NCBI GenBank assembly: GCA_900549855.1
Contig: URPS01000014.1
Span: 1 to 51,928 of the forward strand
DNA length: 51,928 nucleotides
Reading direction: 5' to 3'
Source: an uncultured bacterium
Lineage (GTDB): Bacteria; Cyanobacteriota; Vampirovibrionia; Gastranaerophilales; Gastranaerophilaceae
The notes under the pieces are model-generated. The model was not told where the DNA came from. It worked only from the letters and a program-made list of their open reading frames with translations, and did not search any database. Each line of letters starts with the position of its first letter. Within the stretch, counting starts at the first letter, position 1. A program made the position numbers and the translations under genes. Shown in pieces: positions 34,196 to 40,906 of the stretch.

Positions 34196-34723
34196 CTATT
34201 CAACCCAATAATCCCAAACTCCCTTAGAAGGTTCTTTGTCACAATGCTTAAGGATTGAGTCTTTGGCGATAATTGAATTTATTTGCGTTTTGACTTTTTT
34301 AGCCATTGAATCGACTATACTATCCATTGTAAAAGTATCAAGTGTTATACCTAATTTGTCTTGCATATCAAAAACTGTATCAACCGCTGTATCTTGATGT
34401 TTATCTTGTTTTTTAATAACATCTAGTAATTTTTTAAATTTTTCTACAATCTTATCATCAGACAATTTTATTAGTTTGCTAAAGCCTTCTTGTGTCAATG
34501 TGAAGCGACGAGGAGTTAAATCATCAAGCAAACCTCTATTTGTTGCAGTTTCTAATTTTCCATTTTTATTTGCAAAAACTTCCATTTCATACTTAGGTGA
34601 TTTTACCGTTTGTTCTTCAAACTTTTTAGCAATTCCTTGCCAACGGGAAGATTTTTTCAAATTTCCTGTTAATAGCATTTTTGCTCTAAAATTTGGATTT
34701 ATGTTGTTATTATTTACTTGCAT
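34196..34723 (-). CDS. F-x-A-tagged small protein, paralogue B
   Basis: 175 residues beginning MQVNNNNINPNFRAKMLL, with AAAGGAG upstream. It shares the tag and the following IAKKFEE block with the 33135-33683 product. Its middle is basic and helical (SDDKIVEKFKKLLDVIKKQDKHQ), and the C-terminus is GVWDYWVE. No transport signal of a known kind is present. Function unknown; the paralogy suggests a lineage-specific family amplified in this island. Confidence 0.75.
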   Translation of the reverse strand: MQVNNNNINPNFRAKMLLTGNLKKSSRWQGIAKKFEEQTVKSPKYEMEVFANKNGKLETATNRGLLDDLTPRRFTLTQEGFSKLIKLSDDKIVEKFKKLLDVIKKQDKHQDTAVDTVFDMQDKLGITLDTFTMDSIVDSMAKKVKTQINSIIAKDSILKHCDKEPSKGVWDYWVE

Positions 34724-34785
34724 ATATATTTAACTCCTTTTCATACAATTATACTAAAACCGCTAAAAAATATTTTTGCGCTTTT

Positions 34786-35025
34786 TTATGCTTTATCACT
34801 AATTTTATTAACCAACCACAACATTAAACCTGCAACTGCGCCTCCAAGTATTGCAGTACCTGTACCCCATTTTACAGATTCAATTATACGTTCGCTTGCA
34901 GCAGCTGAAATTGCTGCAAATGCTTCTTTCGAAAGTTTATTATCTTTATTTACAAACGTTTTTGTTGTTTTATCCCAACAAGATGATGCAACATCTTTGA
35001 AATGGTCAGCATACCCGCAAAACAT
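34786..35025 (-). CDS. Small membrane protein, last gene of the transposition operon
   Basis: 79 residues: a hydrophilic N-terminal part (MFCGYADHFKDVASSCWDKTTKTF) and one C-terminal membrane helix (TGTAILGGAVAGLMLWLVNKISDKA). It directly follows the 35027 gene (end-to-start within 3 bp), so it belongs to the operon although its ribosome binding site is weak. It may be a phage-like accessory (holin-like size), but this is a guess. Confidence 0.5.
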   Translation of the reverse strand: MFCGYADHFKDVASSCWDKTTKTFVNKDNKLSKEAFAAISAAASERIIESVKWGTGTAILGGAVAGLMLWLVNKISDKA

Positions 35026-35026
35026 C

Positions 35027-35398
35027 TTATGACAAACTTTTGGGAAGCAGTTTGGGTTTTATCAAATCTTTTTCAACTGATTTTTCATATTTTTTAACTT
35101 CTGGTATGTTTTTAATTAAATTTATCAGAGCATAATATTCTGCTTGTGAAGTTGGAATTTTGTTATCCATATTTTTTGAGATTTGCTGCATGAATTTTAG
35201 TGCGATATCTGTCATTTCCTTACTCAACTTGTTTTCAGATTTATATTTTTTGTTGCGATTTTTATCCCAATCATACTTTTTCTTCCAATAAAAAATGGTA
35301 CGTCTTGAAATATCTAAATTTCGACAAATATTTTCAATAGACATTCCTTCTTCTATATATAAATTTTCAGCTTGTTTGTATAATTTTAGTTTTGACAT
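35027..35398 (-). CDS. Helix-turn-helix protein (terminase-small-subunit/DUF1804-like)
   Basis: 123 residues. The N-terminal ~45 form a resolvase/terminase-type HTH: AENLYIEEGMSIENICRNLDISRRTIFYWKKKYDW. The remainder is a helical tail with a basic linker (NRNKKYKSENK). It resembles Mu-like phage HTH proteins and terminase small subunits, which bind DNA. It overlaps the upstream 35386-35961 gene by 13 bp and is probably translated from the same message as the transposase and ATPase. Confidence 0.65.
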   Translation of the reverse strand: MSKLKLYKQAENLYIEEGMSIENICRNLDISRRTIFYWKKKYDWDKNRNKKYKSENKLSKEMTDIALKFMQQISKNMDNKIPTSQAEYYALINLIKNIPEVKKYEKSVEKDLIKPKLLPKSLS

Positions 35399-35961
35399 AA
35401 ATCTCCTTTAAAAACAATTCTGTCTATATAAAATCTATTTTTATCAGTTAACCTTCTTACTTGAAAAACACATTTCCTATCAATTACTCCGAGATTTTGG
35501 TAATATTTAAGTATTTGATTTAGTAAAGCTAAAATATTTTTAATTCTACGTGGTTGTAGACATCTTTCTTCGCAAAATTTATAAAATTGTATAATATCAG
35601 CTTGGGTTATTTCTTCAAGTTTTTTGGTTTTAAAGTACGGTAAAATATGTATTTTAAATATTGTTTTATATTGATGTATAGTTTCTTTCTTGCAATATTT
35701 GTTCACATAATTTGTTAAAAAATACAGTATAGCGTTATCCATTTTTAAATTTTTTCTCAAAGTCGCATTTTGTACAAACACTCTATAATTTAAGCATGAG
35801 TTTTTTAAACTTTCTCTATATTTATACATTCCATGTTCAAACACTATTTCATTACCGTTCAAAAGGTGTGCAAGTTCTGTTTTACAATCACACTCTGCAA
35901 TCATATTTATTTCGTCAAGTGTAAATTCTTTTAGATGTTTTGCTAATTTTTCTATGTTCAT
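35386..35961 (-). CDS. Orphan SAM-like core-binding domain protein
   Basis: 191 residues. Residues ~80-165 (AILYFLTNYVNKYCKKETIHQYKTIFKIHILPYF ... ITQADIIQFYKFCEE ... RRIKNILALLNQILKYYQNLG) look like the N-terminal SAM-like DNA-binding domain of phage integrases. The R-K-HxxR-H-Y catalytic domain is missing. The first ~75 residues are a separate helical part. ATGA overlap links it to the ATPase gene. It may be a DNA-targeting subunit of the transposition machinery. The small catalytic-only recombinases elsewhere in the window lack exactly this domain, which raises the possibility of a trans-acting partner, but that is speculative. Confidence 0.6.
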   Translation of the reverse strand: MNIEKLAKHLKEFTLDEINMIAECDCKTELAHLLNGNEIVFEHGMYKYRESLKNSCLNYRVFVQNATLRKNLKMDNAILYFLTNYVNKYCKKETIHQYKTIFKIHILPYFKTKKLEEITQADIIQFYKFCEERCLQPRRIKNILALLNQILKYYQNLGVIDRKCVFQVRRLTDKNRFYIDRIVFKGDLCQN

Positions 35962-36638
35962 AAAATCTCCTTAATTACATCAAGATTTATTTCTTGTAAA
36001 TTATTATCTTTGGCAATTATTTCAAGTTGACTTATCAATTGCACAATTTGTCTAAACCTGTTGTACCTTTTGTATATAAATTCAATAGCATTTGTATTTA
36101 CAGTAACCTCAGATAATTGATCAAATATTTGTTTTAAGTCATTAACGCTAAAAGTTTCAAATTTCACAATTTCAGAAAACCTATCAAAAAGATGTTTGTA
36201 TCGTTCTAGTTTTTTATGTACCAATCCCATACCAACAAAGATTATTGGACAATCGGTTTCATCGTGAATATCTCTCAAAATTTCTATTGTTTTCAAGTTG
36301 TTCATTAAGTAATCTATTTCATCGACAATAATCAGTTGAGGTTTTTGTTTTAATTTTTGAACTATCAAATTAAAATTATCCGACGTCAAATATCTTGGAA
36401 TTTCGTCCATTTCTTTAGCGATTTCTTCTAATAGCCAGCGACCAGTCATCAAATTTGTTGCCCTTAAATATATCGCATCATATTTGCAAGCCAACCATAA
36501 TGCCGTTTGAGATTTACCCAACCCTGGTTCACCATATATTAATCCCATTTTAGGAATATTCTTTGGTTTGTTTAAAAGATTTTCAACAAGTCCGATAAAG
36601 TTTTTCACGTTAGTTGTTTTAACAAAAATTCTATTCAT
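35958..36638 (-). CDS. Transposition ATPase (MuB/TniB/TnsC-like AAA+)
   Basis: 226 residues. Walker A is LIYGEPGLGKSQTALWLA (about residue 32-49), Walker B is QLIIVDEIDYLMNN, the sensor-1 region is CPIIFVGMG, and the C-terminal lid is helical. Such ATPases select target DNA and activate a DDE transposase. It overlaps the transposase gene by 8 bp and the next gene by 4 bp, a tightly coupled operon. A TniQ/TnsD-like targeting protein is not recognised in the window. Confidence 0.85.
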   Translation of the reverse strand: MNRIFVKTTNVKNFIGLVENLLNKPKNIPKMGLIYGEPGLGKSQTALWLACKYDAIYLRATNLMTGRWLLEEIAKEMDEIPRYLTSDNFNLIVQKLKQKPQLIIVDEIDYLMNNLKTIEILRDIHDETDCPIIFVGMGLVHKKLERYKHLFDRFSEIVKFETFSVNDLKQIFDQLSEVTVNTNAIEFIYKRYNRFRQIVQLISQLEIIAKDNNLQEINLDVIKEIL

Positions 36639-38343
36639 AAAGTAATTTATACTCCTTTGTTTGTTTAAAATCCTCTATCCATTTATCATTCGAATTATTT
36701 TTGATTAAATACTCATATTTTTCTGAATTATTTTTAAATGATTTATAAACACCATTTAAACGACTTCTAAACGCAGTTTGAACATTCTTTAGATTTTCTG
36801 CACTTTCTTCTATCATTTTGGTTTCTAAAAATTTTGTTTCATCATTTGAAAGATATGCCTTTACTGAATTTATCGTTTTCTTATGCAATTTTCGTTGTTT
36901 AACAATTTTTTGCTTGTAATCCTCAAAATCCGTAACTGTACCTAATAATTTTGCCATTGGGTGAGTTTCAGTTACTCTTTGGGCAGTACATAAGTATTCA
37001 CCTTTTGTAGTATAAACTTTAATACTTGTTAAATCAAAGAGGTTGTATTTAATTAGAACTTTACTTTTAAAACCATATAATCTTTCATCAAAATAAGCAC
37101 AATTTAAAAATCTGATTCCATTTCTCTGTATTGTTTTAACTTCAGTTGCAAGCATCAAATCATCAAGTTGGTTTATATCTACATTTTGTCTTTTTCTACT
37201 TTCTAAAATTTCTGTTATCGTTTTATTTGGTGAGTTTGGACAAGGTTGAGAGTTTTTAAAATTCAGCCACATGTCAATCATTTTTATTGTTTCGTCTAAA
37301 GTTGGAATGAAGTCATTATGAATTTGTTTATGGAGTTTTTCATTTCTCATTAGATAAGCAGGTTTATTTTGAATATTACTTCCGATATAACTTGATAATA
37401 ATTTTTCAAACCCTTCTTGAAATTCTTTGAAAAATCTTTCAATAACTTTTGCTCTGGCATTGTATGGTCTTGCAAATACTGTTTCTATACCAAGTTTTGA
37501 ATAAAGACCTTGGAATCCCAATTCAGTAAAACCTTTATCATCTGTAAAATACTTTGCCCTGAATGCTCTGCCGTTATCTTGGTAAACTACTTTCGGTATC
37601 ATATCTAAATTAATAATGGCATTTCTTAAAGCACTTGCAATGCATTGGGTATTTTCTTCTAACATAATTTCATAACCTACGAGTGCTGTTGATTTCCAAT
37701 CTAAAAATCCTACTAATGTTGCTCTGGTAGGTTTACCCGTGAACGGATTTATCACATTAAACGCTAATTTATGCCCATCAGCTACAAGAATATCCCCAAC
37801 TTCAAGCAAACTTGCATCACGTTTTATATATGGTTCAACTTTATCTGATAGTGCTTTTTCACCATCACGTGCTAAAACCCATTTGTCATAATTATTATCT
37901 TTAAACCATTTTGCATAACGTCTAAAAGTAATTTCAGCTGGAATAAAGCTTTGACCTTGTTCTTTCAGTTTGTATTTTGTAAGTGATATGGCTTTGCCGA
38001 TACAAAGTCGATTAGGGTGAAGTAATAAACTCATAAATATTTTTATTTCTTCATCTGTCAAACTTGTTCTATATTCATCTATCTTAGAATACTTGTACTG
38101 AGGTAAGAGCTTTATATAATCTTCCGTGCTACCCAGCATTGTGTACCAACGATGTAAACTACCACGAGATATTTTACCTAATATTTCAAAAAGATGTGAA
38201 TGACTTGTATTATGCAAATTCACAAAATTATAATCAGCTTGAAGTTTATTTGTAGATTTCTTTCTAAAATCTAACCATTGATGAACAATATCTAATCTCG
38301 CAAGTGCAATTTTCTTTGATTTTTCTGGTGTGAATTTTGTCAT
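36631..38343 (-). CDS. Mu/TnsB-like DDE transposase
   Basis: About 570 residues with an rve catalytic core: Asp189 in ILVADGHKLAF, Asp256 in VVYQDNGRAF and Glu302 in KVIERFFKEF, with the first two 67 residues apart. An N-terminal helical/HTH portion (residues 1-170, including FEILGKISRGSLHRWY and AEITFRRYAKWF) would bind transposon ends. After the core comes a Mu-type beta-barrel (YGFKSKVLIKYNLFDLTSIKVYTTKGEYL) and a basic helical tail for ATPase contact. Start is ATG 38343 with AAGGA upstream, rather than the ATG ten codons earlier. It heads a five-gene leftward operon ending at 34786. Its upstream 340 bp may contain the element's end. Confidence 0.88.
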   Translation of the reverse strand: MTKFTPEKSKKIALARLDIVHQWLDFRKKSTNKLQADYNFVNLHNTSHSHLFEILGKISRGSLHRWYTMLGSTEDYIKLLPQYKYSKIDEYRTSLTDEEIKIFMSLLLHPNRLCIGKAISLTKYKLKEQGQSFIPAEITFRRYAKWFKDNNYDKWVLARDGEKALSDKVEPYIKRDASLLEVGDILVADGHKLAFNVINPFTGKPTRATLVGFLDWKSTALVGYEIMLEENTQCIASALRNAIINLDMIPKVVYQDNGRAFRAKYFTDDKGFTELGFQGLYSKLGIETVFARPYNARAKVIERFFKEFQEGFEKLLSSYIGSNIQNKPAYLMRNEKLHKQIHNDFIPTLDETIKMIDMWLNFKNSQPCPNSPNKTITEILESRKRQNVDINQLDDLMLATEVKTIQRNGIRFLNCAYFDERLYGFKSKVLIKYNLFDLTSIKVYTTKGEYLCTAQRVTETHPMAKLLGTVTDFEDYKQKIVKQRKLHKKTINSVKAYLSNDETKFLETKMIEESAENLKNVQTAFRSRLNGVYKSFKNNSEKYEYLIKNNSNDKWIEDFKQTKEYKLLYE

Positions 38344-38683
38344 GAATATTTCCTTTGCATACACATTCATCACTCACCTTTCAAGATAAATCAAGTCCTA
38401 AATCTCCATCTCAGAGATATTTCGACACATATCAAATTCCAAGATAAAACATTTTTATCCAAAATGGTCATCACTAATATTCAAATATAGTGGGGATTAA
38501 AGGCAATTTAAAGTAAAGCTTTTAGAAATTTAGTGCAAAATAGTGCAAGAAAAGTATAGTTTTGTGCAAAAATTTACCACCCATCTCAACACTAAAAATC
38601 AGGCTCAAAGTGGCTGACTGTTTGAAATTTTATAAAAAATACCTATCCAATTTGGACTGTTAAATTATATGAGAATCACTCCT
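38344..38683. other. Gene-free region upstream of the transposase with GTGCA iterons
   Basis: About 340 bp without a gene. It contains TAGTGCAAAA (38531-38540), TAGTGCAAGA (38541-38550) and TTTGTGCAAA (38561-38570), plus the transposase operon's promoter region. Such iterons are typical of transposase or regulator binding sites. No TG...CA termini could be assigned with confidence. Confidence 0.5.
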
Positions 38684-38735
38684 AACACTAAAAAATCCCA
38701 GCGGCTAACTGGGATTTAATAATTTGGGCAGGGGT
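38684..38735. repeat. Island right boundary: direct repeat within tRNA-Tyr 3' end
   Basis: Identical over 52 bp to 19234-19285 and in the same orientation. It covers the tRNA-Tyr terminator and the last 11 nt of the gene. The two copies bracket about 19.4 kb of accessory DNA. Confidence 0.85.
38689..38717 (-). terminator. Terminator of tRNA-Tyr
   Basis: On the minus strand a 9-bp stem AAATCCCAG/CTGGGATTT with a 7-nt loop is followed by a run of T. It lies 8 bp past the tRNA 3' end. Confidence 0.85.
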
Positions 38736-38807
38736 GGATTCGAACCACCGTACACTCTCGTGAACAGATTTACAGTCTGTCGCCTTTAGCCACTCGGCCA
38801 CCTACCC
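38725..38807 (-). tRNA. tRNA-Tyr (anticodon GTA)
   Basis: 83 nt with GGGTAGG/CCTGCCC acceptor stem, anticodon arm CAGACTGTAAATCTG giving GTA, a long variable arm, a GGTGG-TTCGAAT-CCACC T arm and discriminator A. CCA is not encoded. Its 3' end is the integration point of the island to the left. Confidence 0.96.
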
Positions 38808-38824
38808 ATATAAAATTTTAAAAA

Positions 38825-38896
38825 TGCCTTTGACGAGATTTGAACTCGTGGCCTCTCCCTTACCAAGGGAGTGCGCTACCCCTGCGCCACAAAGGC
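38825..38896 (-). tRNA. tRNA-Thr (anticodon GGT)
   Basis: 72 nt: acceptor GCCTTTG/CAAAGGC, anticodon loop within CTTGGTAAG giving GGT, T arm ACGAG-TTCAAAT-CTCGT. CCA is not encoded. It is 17 bp from tRNA-Tyr in the same direction. Confidence 0.94.
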
Positions 38897-38971
38897 ATAT
38901 CTCAGAAACCACTCACTCCCTTTGGAGTGCTACCTCTCACAAAAGATACTCAATCTTTTGTTCGGCAGAGT

Positions 38972-38989
38972 CCCTGCGCCACAAAGGCA
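38972..38989 (-). pseudogene. tRNA-Thr(GGT) 5' fragment
   Basis: These 18 bases repeat the 5' part of tRNA-Thr(GGT) at 38879-38896 exactly (TGCCTTTGTGGCGCAGGG on the minus strand). The rest of the tRNA is absent. It is a scar of tandem tRNA duplication or recombination. Confidence 0.65.
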
Positions 38990-39033
38990 AATGCCACAAG
39001 GGCTACGAGAGAAGTTTTCTCTTTTATCAAAAA

Positions 39034-39105
39034 AGCCGGTAATAGGAATCGAACCTACAACCTACGGTTTACAAAACCGTTGCTCTACCGTTGAGCTATA
39101 CCGGC
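39034..39105 (-). tRNA. tRNA-Thr (anticodon TGT)
   Basis: 72 nt: acceptor GCCGGTA/TACCGGC, anticodon loop TTTGTAA giving TGT, T arm GTAGG-TTCGATT-CCTAT. CCA is not encoded. Confidence 0.94.
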
Positions 39106-39255
39106 GACAAGTTTTATGATATTAGAAACAAAATTTTTTGTCAACTGCATTTTTTATTTTTATTAAAAATCATCTAAAACTTAAAAAAATCTTTTTATAC
39201 GAACTTAACAACCTAACAACTTAATGCCTTAGCCACTTCTGTTGCGCATACAACA

Positions 39256-39271
39256 TGTTGCATTTGCAACA
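39256..39271. promoter_or_regulatory. Palindromic operator candidate before the MFS gene
   Basis: TGTTGCA-TT-TGCAACA is a perfect 7-bp dyad 50 bp before the exporter's ATG. A second near-palindrome lies just upstream. It suits a TetR/MarR-type repressor, though no regulator gene is adjacent. Confidence 0.5.
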
Positions 39272-39320
39272 CTTATGTGTTAACATTTTTTTGTACATAA
39301 ACACAATAGGATAGTCAGAA

Positions 39321-40874
39321 ATGAGTGAAACTTTAGAAAATATAGAAGAATCACAGCCGAATATAAACCCTTGGTTAGCATGCTTACCAACTATGGCGGC
39401 AGCATTTATGTTTGTATTGGATGAAACAATTGCAAACGTTGCATTGCCACACATGGCAGGAAGTTTTTCCGTAAGTCGTGAAGAATCTATGTGGATTTTG
39501 ACATTTTACCTTATTGCTAGCGGTATAGTAATTCCGATGGTTGGCTGGTTCAGTAAAGTTCTCGGAAGAAAAAATTTCTTCATTATGAGTATTGCTTTAT
39601 TTACTGTTGCTTCAGCTTTGTGCGGTTTTTCCAAAAATCTTGAAAGCATGGTTCTGGCACGTATCTTACAAGGTATTGGCGGTGGAGGTTTGTTACCGAT
39701 TTCTCAAGCAATATTATTGGAGAATTTTAAGCCTCAAGATAGAGGAAAAGCAATGGCTATGTTTGGGCTTGTAATCGTACTTGCTCCGATAGCAGGACCT
39801 GTACTTGGTGGCTGGTTAACAGAAAACTGGTCTTGGCCATTTATTTACTTTATAAACATCCCTATTGGCATAATGACCGTACTTCTTGCAAAGACACTTA
39901 TCTATGATCCACCTTATGCAAGAAAGCAACAAAATGTAAAGACAGACAGTTTTGGATTTTTCATGCTTTCAATTTGGTTACTAACTTTGCAAATTGTGTT
40001 GGATAAAGGTAATAATGCAGACTGGTTTAATGCACCTTGGATTTGTTGGTTGTCTGCGATTTCTTGTGTAACAGGTTTAGCGTTTTTAATCTCTCAAATC
40101 CGAAACAAAGATTCATTAGTTGATTTAAGCGTTTTTAAAGATAAAAATTTCTTCATTGGAACAGTTGTGCAGATTGTAATGCAAGCGGTATTATTAGCAT
40201 CTATGGCAATTTTACCTCAATTTTTACAATCTTTAATGGGATACGACGCATATAAGAGCGGACTTTCTATGATGCCTCGTGGTTTAGGTGCATTATTAGC
40301 GATGATTCTATGCGCAACTTTAGCGAACTTAATTGATAACAGAATTTTGGTTATGATAGGCTTGGGCAGTATTGCAATGGCAAGTTGGATACTTGGAGAT
40401 TTAAATTTGCAGATTTCTACAATGAATATTGCAATTCCAAACTTTTTATTCGGAATTGGCTTAGGATTAGCGATGATTCCAATTATTACTTTATCAATGG
40501 CAACTATCAGTAATGACCAAATGACAAACGCTAGTGGTTTGCAGAACTTACTGAAAAACATAGGTGGCGCATTTGGTACATCTATTGTTGCAACATTGTT
40601 ATCTAGAGGTGCGCAAAAACACCAATTTATGTTGATTCAACATTTGACTGATACTGCGCAAAATTATACCGAACGTGTTCAAGCTTATGGAAGCATGTTT
40701 ATGACAACTGTAGATCCGCATACTGCTATATATATGGGGCAGCATACTGCATATAGATTATTAATGCAACAAGCGAATTTAGCAGCGTTTATTGATGCGT
40801 TTAGGATTTTTGCAGTATCTGCGATTGTTATAATTCCACTGATTTTGCTGCTTAGGAATTTGAAAGAAGCATAG
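39321..40874 (+). CDS. DHA2-family MFS multidrug exporter (EmrB/QacA type)
   Basis: 517 residues with about 14 membrane helices, the DHA2 layout. The first helix has MFVLDETIANVALPHMAGSF (the D-x-x-x-x-N-V-A-L-P signature). Motif A is GWFSKVLGRKNFF, and the helix-4/5 region has ARILQGIGGGGLLPISQA with LAPIAGPVLGGWL (motif C). It would export drugs, dyes or bile-like compounds using the proton gradient, possibly with an MFP and an outer-membrane channel not seen here. A perfect palindrome lies upstream of the ATG. Confidence 0.92.
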   Translation: MSETLENIEESQPNINPWLACLPTMAAAFMFVLDETIANVALPHMAGSFSVSREESMWILTFYLIASGIVIPMVGWFSKVLGRKNFFIMSIALFTVASALCGFSKNLESMVLARILQGIGGGGLLPISQAILLENFKPQDRGKAMAMFGLVIVLAPIAGPVLGGWLTENWSWPFIYFINIPIGIMTVLLAKTLIYDPPYARKQQNVKTDSFGFFMLSIWLLTLQIVLDKGNNADWFNAPWICWLSAISCVTGLAFLISQIRNKDSLVDLSVFKDKNFFIGTVVQIVMQAVLLASMAILPQFLQSLMGYDAYKSGLSMMPRGLGALLAMILCATLANLIDNRILVMIGLGSIAMASWILGDLNLQISTMNIAIPNFLFGIGLGLAMIPIITLSMATISNDQMTNASGLQNLLKNIGGAFGTSIVATLLSRGAQKHQFMLIQHLTDTAQNYTERVQAYGSMFMTTVDPHTAIYMGQHTAYRLLMQQANLAAFIDAFRIFAVSAIVIIPLILLLRNLKEA

Positions 40875-40906
40875 CAAAAATATTTTTCATAGGTTTTCAT
40901 ACCAAT

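Noticed and set aside
19234..38735. Reading the 52-bp repeat as a target-site duplication of the Mu-like element
   Set aside because: Mu/Tn7-type transposition gives duplications of about 5 bp; a 52-bp repeat of a tRNA end fits site-specific integration better.
38824..39119. Overlapping plus-strand reading frames of 72-84 codons
   Set aside because: They read across tRNA genes on the opposite strand; three frames are open at once and none has a ribosome binding site.
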